Shown: one piece after another, positions 21,791 to 30,744 of the stretch | How positions within the stretch are numbered: the stretch's first letter is position 1 | How the letters are laid out: every line of letters begins with the position of its first letter | From: Roseomonas xinghualingensis | GTDB taxonomy: Bacteria > Pseudomonadota > Alphaproteobacteria > Acetobacterales > Acetobacteraceae | Assembly (NCBI RefSeq): GCF_025791835.1 | Contig: NZ_JAOXLP010000009.1 | Coordinates: forward strand, 88,842 to 152,841 | Length of the DNA stretch: 64,000 nucleotides | Direction: 5' to 3' | Made by a program: the position numbers and the translations under genes | The notes under the pieces: model-generated | Database searches by the model: none | Told to the model about the DNA's origin: nothing | What the model saw: the letters and a program-made list of their open reading frames with translations, nothing else

Positions 21791-23251
21791 ATGCCGAAGA
21801 TCGCCGTGGCCCGCCTCTGGTTCGAAGGGAACTCCTTCACCCCAACCCCGACGGGGATGGATGCCTTCCTCTCCCGTGAATGGATCACGGGGAATGCCGT
21901 GCTGGAGCGTTACGCCGGGACGGCGATGGAAATGGGGGCCGTCGCGGCGTTCCTGGCGGCGCGGCCCGATTGGTCGGCCACGGTGCTGCGCTGCGCGAGC
22001 GCCCAGCCGGGCGGGGCCATGGCGAATGAGGTGATGGATGCCTGGATGGGGGAGGTGATCCCAGCCCTGAGTGGCGGTGGCTTTGACGGGGTCTATCTCT
22101 CCCTGCATGGCGCCTGCGTGACGCAATCCGATCCGGAGGCGGACCTGACGATCCTGCGCGCCGTGCGTACGGCAGTGGGCCGGGATGTGCCGGTGACCGC
22201 CTCCTTCGACTTCCATGCGGATATGGCGGAGGAGGCGGCGGCCCTGCTGGATGGCGCCAGCGCCTATCGCACCTATCCGCATGTGGACATGGATGTGGCA
22301 GGCGCGCGGGCGCTGGCCATGCTGGAGCGCCGGATCCTGGGCGGACCCGCCATGCATGGGGCGGTGGTGAAGCGGCCCTTCGTCCTGCAATCGCTGAACA
22401 TGCGCTCGGCCGAAGGGCCGATGGCCGAGGTCTGGGCGCTGGCGGCGGAGCTGGAAGAGGGCGCGGTCTGCGAGGCCTTTCCCTTCGGCGGCTTCGCCTG
22501 GGGGGACAGCCCGCATGCCGGGCCTTCCGGCATGGCATGGGCGTCCGACGCCGGAGCGGCGCGGGCGGCGGCTGAGCGAATCGCGGAAGCGATCGAGGCA
22601 CGGCGGGCGCGGTTCACCGTATCCTCCCCGATGCCCGAGGAGGCTGTGGCGCGCGCCCTGGAGGGACCGCCTGGCCTGGTCGCTGTGCTGGATCCGGCCG
22701 ATAATCCGTTTTCCGGCGGTATCGCCGATACGCCGGGGCTGCTGCGGGTGCTGGTGGAGAATCCGCCCCCCGTCCCGACGGTCTTCGCCTTCCTGAACGA
22801 TCCGGCGGCGGTGCAGGCCGCCATCGCCGCGGGAGAGGGCGGACGCTTCGAGCGGGCGCTTGGTGGGCAGGTGACGGATGCCTTCGGGCCGCCCGTGCCT
22901 TTCTCGGGTGTGGTGGAGCGGCTGACGGATGGGCGCTTCGTGAATGAGGGGCCGATGGAGCGGGGATCGCCGGTCGATCTCGGGCCCACGGCGGTGCTGC
23001 GCGCGGGCGGGTTCCGGGTGATCCTGACGACGAAGAAGGAGGCTGCGGTGGACCCGGCCTTCTTCTCGCTTCATGGCATTGATCTGGGCGCGACCCGGCT
23101 GATGGCGAATAAGGGGAAGAACCATTTCCGCGCGGCTTTCGCCGAGCGCTGCTCCCTCATCCTGGAATGTGATTGCCCGGGCCCGGCTTCGCTGGACCTG
23201 ACCGCCTTGCCCTTCCGGCATGTGCCCGCTTCCTGGTTGATTTCCGCCTGA
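21791..23251 (+). CDS. M81-family metallopeptidase (MlrC-like)
   Basis: The 486-residue protein belongs to the MlrC family, named for the enzyme acting last in microcystin-LR breakdown; most members are not toxin-degrading and act on unknown peptides or amides. Landmarks are the N-terminal RLWFEGNSFTPTPTG, VYLSLHGACVTQ, the metal-site segment TASFDFHADM, AYRTYPHVDMDVAGAR, and the C-terminal domain (about 300-486). No mlrA, mlrB or mlrD is nearby, so microcystin metabolism is not implied. Confidence 0.87.
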   Translation: MPKIAVARLWFEGNSFTPTPTGMDAFLSREWITGNAVLERYAGTAMEMGAVAAFLAARPDWSATVLRCASAQPGGAMANEVMDAWMGEVIPALSGGGFDGVYLSLHGACVTQSDPEADLTILRAVRTAVGRDVPVTASFDFHADMAEEAAALLDGASAYRTYPHVDMDVAGARALAMLERRILGGPAMHGAVVKRPFVLQSLNMRSAEGPMAEVWALAAELEEGAVCEAFPFGGFAWGDSPHAGPSGMAWASDAGAARAAAERIAEAIEARRARFTVSSPMPEEAVARALEGPPGLVAVLDPADNPFSGGIADTPGLLRVLVENPPPVPTVFAFLNDPAAVQAAIAAGEGGRFERALGGQVTDAFGPPVPFSGVVERLTDGRFVNEGPMERGSPVDLGPTAVLRAGGFRVILTTKKEAAVDPAFFSLHGIDLGATRLMANKGKNHFRAAFAERCSLILECDCPGPASLDLTALPFRHVPASWLISA

Positions 23252-23563
23252 CGGCAAGAAGAGGGCGGGTGCCGGAATGCAGGATTTGCTCAAATCGGCG
23301 CTTGTGGTGGCCTGCTGCAGAATAATTCGGTGTATGGAACGTGTGCCGGCGTGGATGCTTCAACCCTCCGGAGCTTTCCGAGAGTTGAACAACTGCCTTC
23401 GGTGTTTGGTGGCGTCATGCGTCGACGTGGCGAGGATGTACAATGTACTCTCTGCAGCAGCATCAACGCTGACGGGCATCGGCCGCATCATTCCTTGCCG
23501 GGCAAGGATCGCATCGCTGGACGCCCGGCTCATTATTTCAGGCTGAAGGAACGCGGCAGGCCG
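23252..23563. other. 312-base gap with locally lower GC before two small paralogues
   Basis: No convincing gene is seen. The base composition is visibly less GC-rich than its surroundings and includes short palindromic bits such as CCTTGCCGGGCAAGG. It probably contains the promoter of the small genes that follow. An in-frame extension of the next gene covers part of it but its residues (Cys/His/Arg-rich) do not look like protein. Confidence 0.4.
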
Positions 23564-23779
23564 ATGTCGGAAACCGGGAAAAGCGCCGTAACGCCCGAGG
23601 CTGTGGCCTTCAGGCTGATGGAAAAGATCATGACCGCGGAGCGGAGGAGCTTCCTTCCCAATCCGACCGAGCCTGGCACGACGACGATCACACGCGAGGA
23701 GGTGCTGGACCTCTATGCGCTCTGCATCGATGCGGTGAGCGGCAACCGGCAGGCGAGGCTGCACAACCGGGCCGCGTAG
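23564..23779 (+). CDS. Small helical protein of unknown function, paralogue of the next gene
   Basis: The 71-residue cytoplasmic protein has no recognisable family. The core EAVAFRLMEKIMTAERRS followed by TREEVLDLYALCIDAVSG aligns with the neighbouring protein, so the two arose by duplication. Both halves look helical and amphipathic. The start MSETGKSAVTP is preferred because upstream residues are unlike protein; a GGCAGG-type site is close. The pair sits in a pocket of lower GC between the MlrC-like gene and phaZ. Confidence 0.65.
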   Translation: MSETGKSAVTPEAVAFRLMEKIMTAERRSFLPNPTEPGTTTITREEVLDLYALCIDAVSGNRQARLHNRAA

Positions 23780-23835
23780 CTTTCAGCCGGCCCTGCGACA
23801 GCGCCCGGCCTCATGATCCAGGAGCGGAGGAGAGC

Positions 23836-24033
23836 ATGTCAGGAACGGTCTGGTATCCCATGACACGGGAGGAAGTTGCCCTGAAGCTCATGGAGAAGAT
23901 CATGATGGCCGAGCGGAAGTCCCAGGTCTTCGTCATGGGCAAGAAGGTCAGTCGGCGCGAGCAGACGCTCGACCTTTACGCGCGCTGCATCGCCGCCGTG
24001 GATGGGCGGCACGGGCGCGAGCCGCGCGGCTGA
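23836..24033 (+). CDS. Small helical protein of unknown function, paralogue of the previous gene
   Basis: The 65-residue protein begins MSGTVWYPMTREEV with a strong GGAGGAG site. The segment VALKLMEKIMMAERKS and the C-terminal SRREQTLDLYARCIAAVDG match the upstream paralogue nearly position for position; between them lies a short variable loop (QVFVMGKKV here, FLPNPTEPGTTTI there). No metal site, membrane helix or signal is visible. A convergent terminator hairpin follows. Confidence 0.7.
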   Translation: MSGTVWYPMTREEVALKLMEKIMMAERKSQVFVMGKKVSRREQTLDLYARCIAAVDGRHGREPRG

Positions 24034-24046
24034 AACGGCCGCGCCA

Positions 24047-24074
24047 GCCGCAGGGCGGGTTAAGGCCCTGCGGC
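24047..24074. terminator. Convergent terminator hairpin before phaZ
   Basis: A perfect 10-bp stem GCCGCAGGGC/GCCCTGCGGC with an 8-base loop (GGGTTAAG) lies between the small paralogue and the 3' end of the PHB depolymerase on the opposite strand. Confidence 0.55.
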
Positions 24075-24082
24075 AACCTGGT

Positions 24083-25312
24083 TCAGCTGTTCGCCTCGAT
24101 CATGGCGCGTACCTTGGGATAGACCTCATTGGCCCAGCGGCGCCCGCTGAAGACGCCGTAATGGCCAGCGCCGGTCTGCAGGTGGTGATGCCGGTTGGCC
24201 AGCGGAATGTTCGGGCAGAGATCGAGGGCGGCCATGGTCTGGCCGATGGCGCAGATATCGTCGCGCTCGCCCTCCACCGTCATGAGCGCGGTCCGGCGGA
24301 TGGCTTCGGGCCGCACGAGGCGGCCACGGTGCATCAGCCGGCCGAGCGGCAGGTCGTGGTCCTGGAAGATCCGCTGCACCGTTTCGAGATAGAAGGTCGC
24401 GGGCAGGTCCATCACCGCGAAATACTCGTCGTAGAAGCGCCGATGCGCCTCGGCGGCCTCGAGGTCGCCAGTGACGATGTTCTCGTAATGCGTATGGTGC
24501 GCCTTCATGTGCCGGCCGAGATTCATCGACATGAAGGCCTGCAGCTGGATGGCGCCGGGATAGACGCGGCGGCCGGCACCGGCATAGCGGGCAGGCACGG
24601 TGCCGATGAGGTTGCGCGCGAACCATTCGATCGGCTTCGACTGCGCCAGCTCGTTTACCGTGGTCGGGCTGATCCGCGTGTCGATCGGGCCGGCCATGAG
24701 GGTCATGCTGGCCGGGGTGGCGCGGTTGCCGTCCTCGGCCATCAGCGCCACGGCCGCGAGGGTGGCGGGAGCGGGCTGGCAGACGGCGAGCACATGGCTG
24801 CCCTGGCCCATCACCTCCAGGAATCGGATGATGTGGTCTGTGAAGTCATCGAAGCTGAAGTCGCCGGCGGATAGCGGGACGTCGCGGGCATTCACCCAAT
24901 CGGTGATGTAAACGTCGTGGTCCGGCAGCAGCACCTCCACCGTGCCACGCAGCAGGGTGGAGAAATGGCCCGACATGGGGGCGACCACCAGGACGCGGGG
25001 CTGCTGGACCGAGGTGTCCTTGGCGAAGCGCAGAAGGGTCCCGAAGGGGGTTTCATGCACCACCTCCTCGGTCACCTCCACATCGCGGTTGCCGACGCGT
25101 GCGGTGGTGAAGCCGTAATCCGGGCGGCTATGGGTGGTGCGGGTATTGGCGATCAGTTCGAAGGCCGCGCCGGCCCGGCGGATGAAGGGGGCAGCCAGCG
25201 GCATGGCCGCGGTCACGGGTTCCCATTGGCGCAGAAGGCGCCCTGCGCTTTCCGCAAAGGCCCGCATGGGGAAATGAAAGTCCTGCTGTGCCTGCCAAAG
25301 ACTGTAGATCAT
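24083..25312 (-). CDS. phaZ: Intracellular polyhydroxyalkanoate (PHB) depolymerase
   Basis: The enzyme hydrolyses stored polyhydroxybutyrate granules. The 409-residue protein is an alpha/beta hydrolase with the intracellular PHB-depolymerase nucleophile motif VCQPAPATLAA (Cys178 in place of the usual Ser), SGHFSTLLRGTVEVLLPDHDVYITDW before it, and the catalytic His near the C-terminus in HHLQTGAGHYGVFSG. The frame is open 172 codons upstream, but MIYSLWQAQQDF is the normal family start and the upstream part is low-complexity. No phaC or phasin is in the window. Confidence 0.93.
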   Translation of the reverse strand: MIYSLWQAQQDFHFPMRAFAESAGRLLRQWEPVTAAMPLAAPFIRRAGAAFELIANTRTTHSRPDYGFTTARVGNRDVEVTEEVVHETPFGTLLRFAKDTSVQQPRVLVVAPMSGHFSTLLRGTVEVLLPDHDVYITDWVNARDVPLSAGDFSFDDFTDHIIRFLEVMGQGSHVLAVCQPAPATLAAVALMAEDGNRATPASMTLMAGPIDTRISPTTVNELAQSKPIEWFARNLIGTVPARYAGAGRRVYPGAIQLQAFMSMNLGRHMKAHHTHYENIVTGDLEAAEAHRRFYDEYFAVMDLPATFYLETVQRIFQDHDLPLGRLMHRGRLVRPEAIRRTALMTVEGERDDICAIGQTMAALDLCPNIPLANRHHHLQTGAGHYGVFSGRRWANEVYPKVRAMIEANS

Positions 25313-25931
25313 GTGGATTGGAGCAGTCGGGGCAGGCGCATACGGATGGAACGGCTCAGGCGAGCCCTGGTTTTGATCACGTCTCGCATGGTGAGTAATC
25401 GGGCCTTCCCGGTCAACGGCTGACGGCGGGGAGGCAGCCATGCCGGAAAGCCTGCCATCCGGCATGCCCGGTGTTCCTGGCTGGCTGAAGGCGGAGCCGT
25501 GCTCCGTGCGGTCACAGGGCAGGCTGCCCAGACAGCCTTGCCCGGGTGGCCTGGGGGACAGCATTTCGGGTCGGGAGAAAGCAGGAGGCGCAGGGAGCCG
25601 CCCTTTTGGTACCCTGGGATCACCATCCACATCGACACCCGGCCTGTCCGCGCCGCTCAGCGTTTCGCCCGAACTGGTCCCGATACTGGTGGCCATGGTT
25701 CCTCCCTGCTGGCCATTGGGCAAGCCAGCTGTCCTTCGACCGTCAGGGACGGAAGCTGCCCAGGAGGAGGGGTTCAACGGGAAGTCAGTCCGATCCGGTA
25801 TGTGCTCCGGTGCGAGCGGGGCCTGCAAGCTTAATCGAAGGCGGCTTTCATCCTCTTTGCAGCACCTCTGCCCAGGCTGTTACAATGCCGTGATGCCGCA
25901 GGCTCGCGGCGCTCCAGGGGGATGGCAGACG
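25313..25931. other. 619-base divergent gap between phaZ and a GST gene
   Basis: No gene is supported. Long open frames run through it on both strands but are Pro/Ser-rich and continue into the flanking genes, as expected of GC-rich non-coding DNA. A minus-strand stretch starting at 25696 reads MATSIGTSSGETLSG, reminiscent of the beginning of RTX-type proteins, but it degenerates within about 30 codons. Promoters for both flanking genes must lie here. Confidence 0.4.
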
Positions 25932-26597
25932 ATGGCTCAGGCCCGGCTCATCATCAGCAGCCGAAACTATTCGTCCTGGTCCCTGCGGGGTTTTCTCCTG
26001 ACGCGGCTGTCAGGGCTGGACGCTGCCGTGGAGCCGGTGGACCTGCAGGATGATACCGCGCGGGCTGAGCTTCTGCTCCAGGCTTCCTCGATCCGTATTC
26101 CCTGCCTGCTGCATGATGGGCTGCGCATCTGGGACACCATGGCCATCGCGGAATATCTGGCCGAGATCCGGCCTGATGCGGGGATCCACCCCAGAGACCG
26201 TGCGGCGCGGGCCCGCTGCCGCTCGATTTCGGGCGAGATGCATGCCGGGTTCTATGCGCTGCGATCCTCGCTGCCGATGAACCTGCGAGCCCATCGGCCG
26301 GGCTTCCGCATCTGGACCGGGCCGCAGGCGGATATCCGGCGGGTGCTGCAGATATGGCAGGGCTGTCTGGAGGAATGGGGCGGCCCCTGGCTTTTCGGGG
26401 AGAAGCCCTGCATGGCCGATGCCATGTATGCGCCGGTGGTGACGCGCTTCCTGACCTATGACGTGAAGCTGGAGGGTGCCTGCGCGGCCTTCGCGCGGCA
26501 GGTGATGGAATGGGCGCCCATGGCCGAATGGGTGGCGGCGGCCCAGGACGAGCCTGAGCCGCCGATCCATGAACTGGAGGTTGAGGCGGAGTTCTAG
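25932..26597 (+). CDS. Glutathione S-transferase family protein
   Basis: The 221-residue protein has a thioredoxin-fold N-terminal domain with ISSRNYSSWSLRGFLLTRLSG, the glutathione-contacting SSIRIPCLL and DTMAIAEYLAE, and a helical C-terminal domain. The Ser in the first motif is the likely catalytic residue. It resembles the YfcF/maleylacetoacetate-isomerase-like GSTs of proteobacteria, but the substrate is unknown. ATG 25932 fits the family start; the upstream frame is non-coding in character. Confidence 0.88.
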   Translation: MAQARLIISSRNYSSWSLRGFLLTRLSGLDAAVEPVDLQDDTARAELLLQASSIRIPCLLHDGLRIWDTMAIAEYLAEIRPDAGIHPRDRAARARCRSISGEMHAGFYALRSSLPMNLRAHRPGFRIWTGPQADIRRVLQIWQGCLEEWGGPWLFGEKPCMADAMYAPVVTRFLTYDVKLEGACAAFARQVMEWAPMAEWVAAAQDEPEPPIHELEVEAEF

Positions 26598-26633
26598 AAG
26601 GCTTTCAGCCCGTCCTGCCCCGCCTGCCGGCCA

Positions 26634-27617
26634 TCAGTCCAGCCTGGCGCCGGAGGCCTTCACCACCTCGCGCCACTTGGCGTTCTCGGCGGCGATGTAG
26701 CGATCCAGCTCGGCCGGAGCGAGGACCTTCGGGTCGCTGCCGATCTCGCGGAGCTTCGTGACGGTGGCGGGCTCGGCCACGATCTTCGCCACCGTCTCGG
26801 CCAGCTTGTCGATGATGGGGCGCGGCACGCGGGCGGGGGCCTGGAAGCCGAACCAGGCGACGGCCTCGAAGTCCGGCACGCCGGCTTCCTTCACCGTCGG
26901 CACGTCGGGCAGGGAGAACCAGCGGTTGGCGGAGGTGACGGCGAGGCAGCGCATCCGGCCGGCCTGCAGATGGGGCAGGTAGCCGGGCAGATTGTCGATC
27001 GCGACCTCGACGCGGCCGCCCAGCACGTCCGGGATCACCTGCGAGGTGCCGCGATAAGGCACATGGGTGAGGTTCACCCCGGTCTTGGTCTTCAGGTATT
27101 CGCCGCAGAGATGGCCGGAGGTGCCGTTGCCCGGGGTGCCGAAGTTCAGCTCGCCCGGCTTGGCCTTCGCCGCGGCCAGCAGGTCCTGCAGCGTCTTGAA
27201 GGGAGAGTCGGCACTCACGCAGATCCCGTTCGCCACCTCGTTGATCAGGGCGACGCTGGCCAGGTCCTTTGCCGGGTCATAGGGCAGGCGGGTGTAGAGG
27301 AACTGGTTGATGCTGGCCGTGCCGATGGTGAAGGTCAGCAGCGTGTAGCCATCCGGCTCGGCCTTGGCGACCATGTCCGAGCCGAGATTGCCGCCGGCGC
27401 CGGGGCGGTTGTCGATCACCACCGGCTGGCCGAGCAGGGCACCCATCCGCTCCGCGACGACCCGCGCCGTCAGATCCGTCGCGCCGCCCGCCGGGAAGGG
27501 GACGACCATGCGGATCGGGCGGTTCGGATAGGCCGGCTGCGCCCGCAATACCGCCGGGGCGGCAAGGGCGGGCAGGGCCAGCAGTGTGCTGCGGCGCGTG
27601 ATGGGGCCGAATGTCAT
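26634..27617 (-). CDS. Bug-family tripartite tricarboxylate transporter substrate-binding protein
   Basis: The 327-residue periplasmic receptor has a signal peptide ending PAVLRAQ, then IRMVVPFPAGGATDLTAR, NRPGAGGNLGSD, and LTHVPYRG, all typical of Bug proteins. ATG 27617 lies 4 bases after the stop of the upstream Bug gene with GTGGAG spaced 7 bases before, so the two are an operon. The two proteins share the VEVAIDNLP / VEVAVDNLP segment and are clearly paralogues. No permease genes are adjacent. Confidence 0.92.
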   Translation of the reverse strand: MTFGPITRRSTLLALPALAAPAVLRAQPAYPNRPIRMVVPFPAGGATDLTARVVAERMGALLGQPVVIDNRPGAGGNLGSDMVAKAEPDGYTLLTFTIGTASINQFLYTRLPYDPAKDLASVALINEVANGICVSADSPFKTLQDLLAAAKAKPGELNFGTPGNGTSGHLCGEYLKTKTGVNLTHVPYRGTSQVIPDVLGGRVEVAIDNLPGYLPHLQAGRMRCLAVTSANRWFSLPDVPTVKEAGVPDFEAVAWFGFQAPARVPRPIIDKLAETVAKIVAEPATVTKLREIGSDPKVLAPAELDRYIAAENAKWREVVKASGARLD

Positions 27618-27621
27618 GGAT

Positions 27622-28614
27622 CTACTCCACAGTTGCGCCGGACTTCCTGACGACCTCGCCCCATTTCCGGGTCTCGGCCCGGACGAAGGCGGTGAAGGCG
27701 GCGGGACTTGTGCCGCCATCGGGGGTCAGTTCCGGCTTCATGCCACCGAGGTCCGCGAGGCGGGCCCAGGTGGCGGGTTCCTTGACGACCGCATCGATCT
27801 CCGCGCCGAGGCGCTCGATGATGGGCCGGGGGGTACGGGCGGGGGCCTGGACGCCGAACCAGGCGGTGGCCTCCACGCCGGGGAAGCCCGCCTCTGCCGT
27901 GGTCGGGCAATCCGGCAGGGCGGGGGTACGGATCTTGGTGGTGACGGCGAGGGCGCGGAAGCGGCCGTCCCTGAGGTGGCCGATGGCGGAGGGGAGGTTG
28001 TCCACCGCCACTTCGATGCGGCCGGCCATCACCTCGGCCATCATCGGGCCGGCGCCGCGGAAGGGCACATGCGCCATGTTGATACCGGCCTCCATCTTCA
28101 GCAATTCACCCGTCATGTGCAGGGAGGTTCCGGCGCCCGATGAGCCGATATTGAGCTTGTTGGGGTTGGCCTTCGCATAGGCCACCAGCTCCTGCAAGCT
28201 GCGCACGGGTAGGGAATTGGTCACGAAGATGACGTTGGGGACCCGGATCAGAAGCCCGACCTCGGCAAGGTCCTCGGGCTTGTAGGGTATGCGCTCGCCA
28301 TAGAGGGAATAGTTGATGGCGCCGCTGGAGATGGTCTGCATCAGCAGCGTGTAACCATCCGGTTCCGCCTTCGCGACAAGATCGGAACCGACATTGCCGC
28401 CGGCGCCGGCACGGTTCTCCACCGTGAAAGGCTGGCCGAGCCGGGCCTGCAGCCGCTCGCACAGGATGCGCGCGGCAACATCCGTGGTGCCGGCGGGGGT
28501 GAAGGGAACGACCATGCGTACCGGCCGGGCGGGCCATGCCGCTTGCGCGCGGGCAAGGCCGGGAAGGGAAGCGAGAAGGGGCGCGGAAAGGGCAGCGCGA
28601 CGAGACAGGTTCAT
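27622..28614 (-). CDS. Bug-family tripartite tricarboxylate transporter substrate-binding protein (first of tandem pair)
   Basis: The 330-residue periplasmic receptor has an RR signal peptide (MNLSRRAALSAPLLASLPG to ARAQ), followed by VRMVVPFTPAGTTDVAAR, NRAGAGGNVGSD, and MAHVPFRGAGP. GGAGGA lies 6 bases before the ATG. It precedes its paralogue by 4 bases. Tandem orphan receptors probably bind related carboxylates with different preferences; that is inference. Confidence 0.92.
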   Translation of the reverse strand: MNLSRRAALSAPLLASLPGLARAQAAWPARPVRMVVPFTPAGTTDVAARILCERLQARLGQPFTVENRAGAGGNVGSDLVAKAEPDGYTLLMQTISSGAINYSLYGERIPYKPEDLAEVGLLIRVPNVIFVTNSLPVRSLQELVAYAKANPNKLNIGSSGAGTSLHMTGELLKMEAGINMAHVPFRGAGPMMAEVMAGRIEVAVDNLPSAIGHLRDGRFRALAVTTKIRTPALPDCPTTAEAGFPGVEATAWFGVQAPARTPRPIIERLGAEIDAVVKEPATWARLADLGGMKPELTPDGGTSPAAFTAFVRAETRKWGEVVRKSGATVE

Positions 28615-28852
28615 GGACGTCCTCCGTTGGCTCCGCGCACCAGGATCTGTGTCCCTGTTTCGGAGTCGCGGAGTGCACGAAAGTCGTGCCGCAGGCGGGA
28701 CGATCTTGCAAGGGGCGCGCATCCGCTGCCCGATCGCGCATCATGCGCCTGCATCCGAGTCCCGGCTGGGGCGTTGCGGGTGAAAGCCGGGCCATTGCGG
28801 GCACGGCCGGCCAGTTGGTCCGGCTCCGGCGGCTGAGGGGAACAGGATCAGC

Positions 28853-30637
28853 ATGGGCTTCTTCCAGACCTATGCCCGCGTGCTGGGGCTGCTCGCTCCG
28901 GACAAGTGGGTTGCGATTGGATTGGCCCTGGCTTCTCTGGCAGTGGCAGGGCTGCAATTCCTGGAGCCGGTGCTGTTCGGGCGGGTTGTGGACGTCCTCA
29001 CGGGCGCGGACCGCCTGCCGGAGGAGGAGGTGTGGCGGCAGGCGGTGTCGCTGCTGGTGGTGTGGTCGGCGGTGGGCCTGACCGGGATCGCGGCGAATGT
29101 GGCGGTGAGCCTGCTTGCGGACCGGATGGCGCATCGCAACAGGCTGGCGGTGATGCACCGCTATTTCCAGCATGTGCTCGCGATGCCGCTCTCCTTCCAC
29201 GGCGACACACAGTCCGGCCGGCTGATGAAGATCATGCTGGTGGGCACGGACCACTTGTTCGGGATCTGGCTCTCCTTCTTCCGTGACCATCTGGTCACCT
29301 TCATCAGCGTGGTGGTGCTGCTGCCGCTGACCTTCATCATGAACTGGCGGCTGGCGCTCGTTCTGCTTGTGCTGGTGGTTGTGTTCTGCGTCGTGGCGGC
29401 CTTCGTGGTCAGCCGCACTCAGGAGGCCCAGGAGAAGGTGGAGGGGCTGCAGACCCAGCTGGCGGGGAATGCGCAGGACGCACTCTCCAACGTGGTGGTG
29501 GTGCAGTCCTTCACGCGCATGGCGGCCGAGGCGAAGCTGTTCGGCGACATCATGCGGCAGGTGCTGGACCATCAGTTCCCGGTGCTGAACTGGTGGGCGG
29601 TGGTCTCCGTCCTCACCCGCTCGGCCAGCACGGTCAGCGTGATCACCATCTTCATCCTGGGCACCTGGCTGCACATGAACGGCCAGGCGACGGTGGGCGA
29701 GATCGTCTCCTTCATGGGCTTCGCAACCATGCTGATCGGGCGGCTGGAGGGGGCGGTGGGCTTCGTCTCGCGGCTGGTGATGCAGGTGCCGGGGCTGCGG
29801 GAGGTGTTCTCGGTGCTCGATGCGCGGAGCTCGGTTCCGGAGCGGCCCGGCGCGATTGACCTGCCGCGGGTGCGGGGGGCGGTCAACTTCGAGAATGTGG
29901 CCTTCGGCTACCCCGGTGGCGGGATGATCCTAAACGATGTGAGCTTCGCGGCGGAGCCGGGCAAGACGGTGGCGCTGGTGGGCCAGACCGGGGCGGGCAA
30001 GTCCACCGCCATGTCCCTGTTGCAGCGGCTGTGGGATCCGGTGAGCGGGCGCATCACCATCGACGGGCACGACCTGCGCGATATCAGCCTGGAGAGTCTG
30101 CGGCGGAATGTCGGCGTGGTGTTCCAGGATGCGATGCTGTTCAACCGTACCATCCGCGAGAACCTGCTGATCGGCCGGCCGGATGCGACCCAGGAGCAGA
30201 TCGAGCAGGCCTGCCGCATGGCCGAGGCGCATGACTTCATCATCCGCCAGCCCCTGGGCTACAACACACTGGTGGGGGAGCGGGGCGCGACGCTCTCGGG
30301 TGGGCAGAAGCAGAGGCTTTCCATCGCCCGCGCCCTGCTGAAGGACCCGCCGATCCTGATTCTGGACGAGGCGACGAGCGCGCTGGACGCGGCGACCGAG
30401 GCGCGGGTGCAGAAGGCGCTGAAGGCGCTGATGGCCGGGCGTACCACCTTCATCATTGCGCACCGTCTCTCCACCATCCGGGATGCGGACGAGATCCTTG
30501 TCTTCGAGCATGGGCAAATCATGGAGCGCGGCAGCTTCGACGAGCTGGTGAAGCTGGGTGGGCGCTTCGCGGAGCTGGTGCGGACGCAGCTTTCGGGTGC
30601 GGAGGCAAAGCAGGCCGAGGCAGCCGTGGCGGCCTGA
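28853..30637 (+). CDS. ndvA: Glucan exporter-type ABC transporter, fused permease and ATPase (NdvA/ChvA-like)
   Basis: The 594-residue half-transporter has an N-terminal membrane domain with about six helices (residues 20-320) and a C-terminal ATPase with Walker A GQTGAGKST (377-385), signature LSGGQ (481-485) and Walker B ILILDEA (501-507). It resembles NdvA/ChvA, which exports cyclic beta-1,2-glucan to the periplasm of rhizobia; the start MGFFQTYARVLGLL and FLEPVLFGRVVDVLTG are close to that subfamily. No glucan synthase gene (ndvB) is in this window, so the exported substrate is uncertain. Confidence 0.82.
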   Translation: MGFFQTYARVLGLLAPDKWVAIGLALASLAVAGLQFLEPVLFGRVVDVLTGADRLPEEEVWRQAVSLLVVWSAVGLTGIAANVAVSLLADRMAHRNRLAVMHRYFQHVLAMPLSFHGDTQSGRLMKIMLVGTDHLFGIWLSFFRDHLVTFISVVVLLPLTFIMNWRLALVLLVLVVVFCVVAAFVVSRTQEAQEKVEGLQTQLAGNAQDALSNVVVVQSFTRMAAEAKLFGDIMRQVLDHQFPVLNWWAVVSVLTRSASTVSVITIFILGTWLHMNGQATVGEIVSFMGFATMLIGRLEGAVGFVSRLVMQVPGLREVFSVLDARSSVPERPGAIDLPRVRGAVNFENVAFGYPGGGMILNDVSFAAEPGKTVALVGQTGAGKSTAMSLLQRLWDPVSGRITIDGHDLRDISLESLRRNVGVVFQDAMLFNRTIRENLLIGRPDATQEQIEQACRMAEAHDFIIRQPLGYNTLVGERGATLSGGQKQRLSIARALLKDPPILILDEATSALDAATEARVQKALKALMAGRTTFIIAHRLSTIRDADEILVFEHGQIMERGSFDELVKLGGRFAELVRTQLSGAEAKQAEAAVAA

Positions 30638-30744
30638 GGCGCCTTCATGCGTGTTCAAGCAGCCGTGAGCGGTGGCGTTTCCGCTTGTAAGCACATTGGG
30701 AACAGCAGCCACCATAGGTTGATGAGCGGCCGTTGGAGAGTGCC

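Noticed and set aside
21791..23251. Microcystin degradation cluster
   Set aside because: Only an MlrC-family gene is present; no mlrA, mlrB or mlrD neighbours, so a toxin-degrading role is not supported.
23277..23546. Open frame starting MQDLLKSALVVACC after the MlrC-like gene
   Set aside because: No SD, Cys-rich irregular sequence, and overlaps the putative promoter of the small paralogues.
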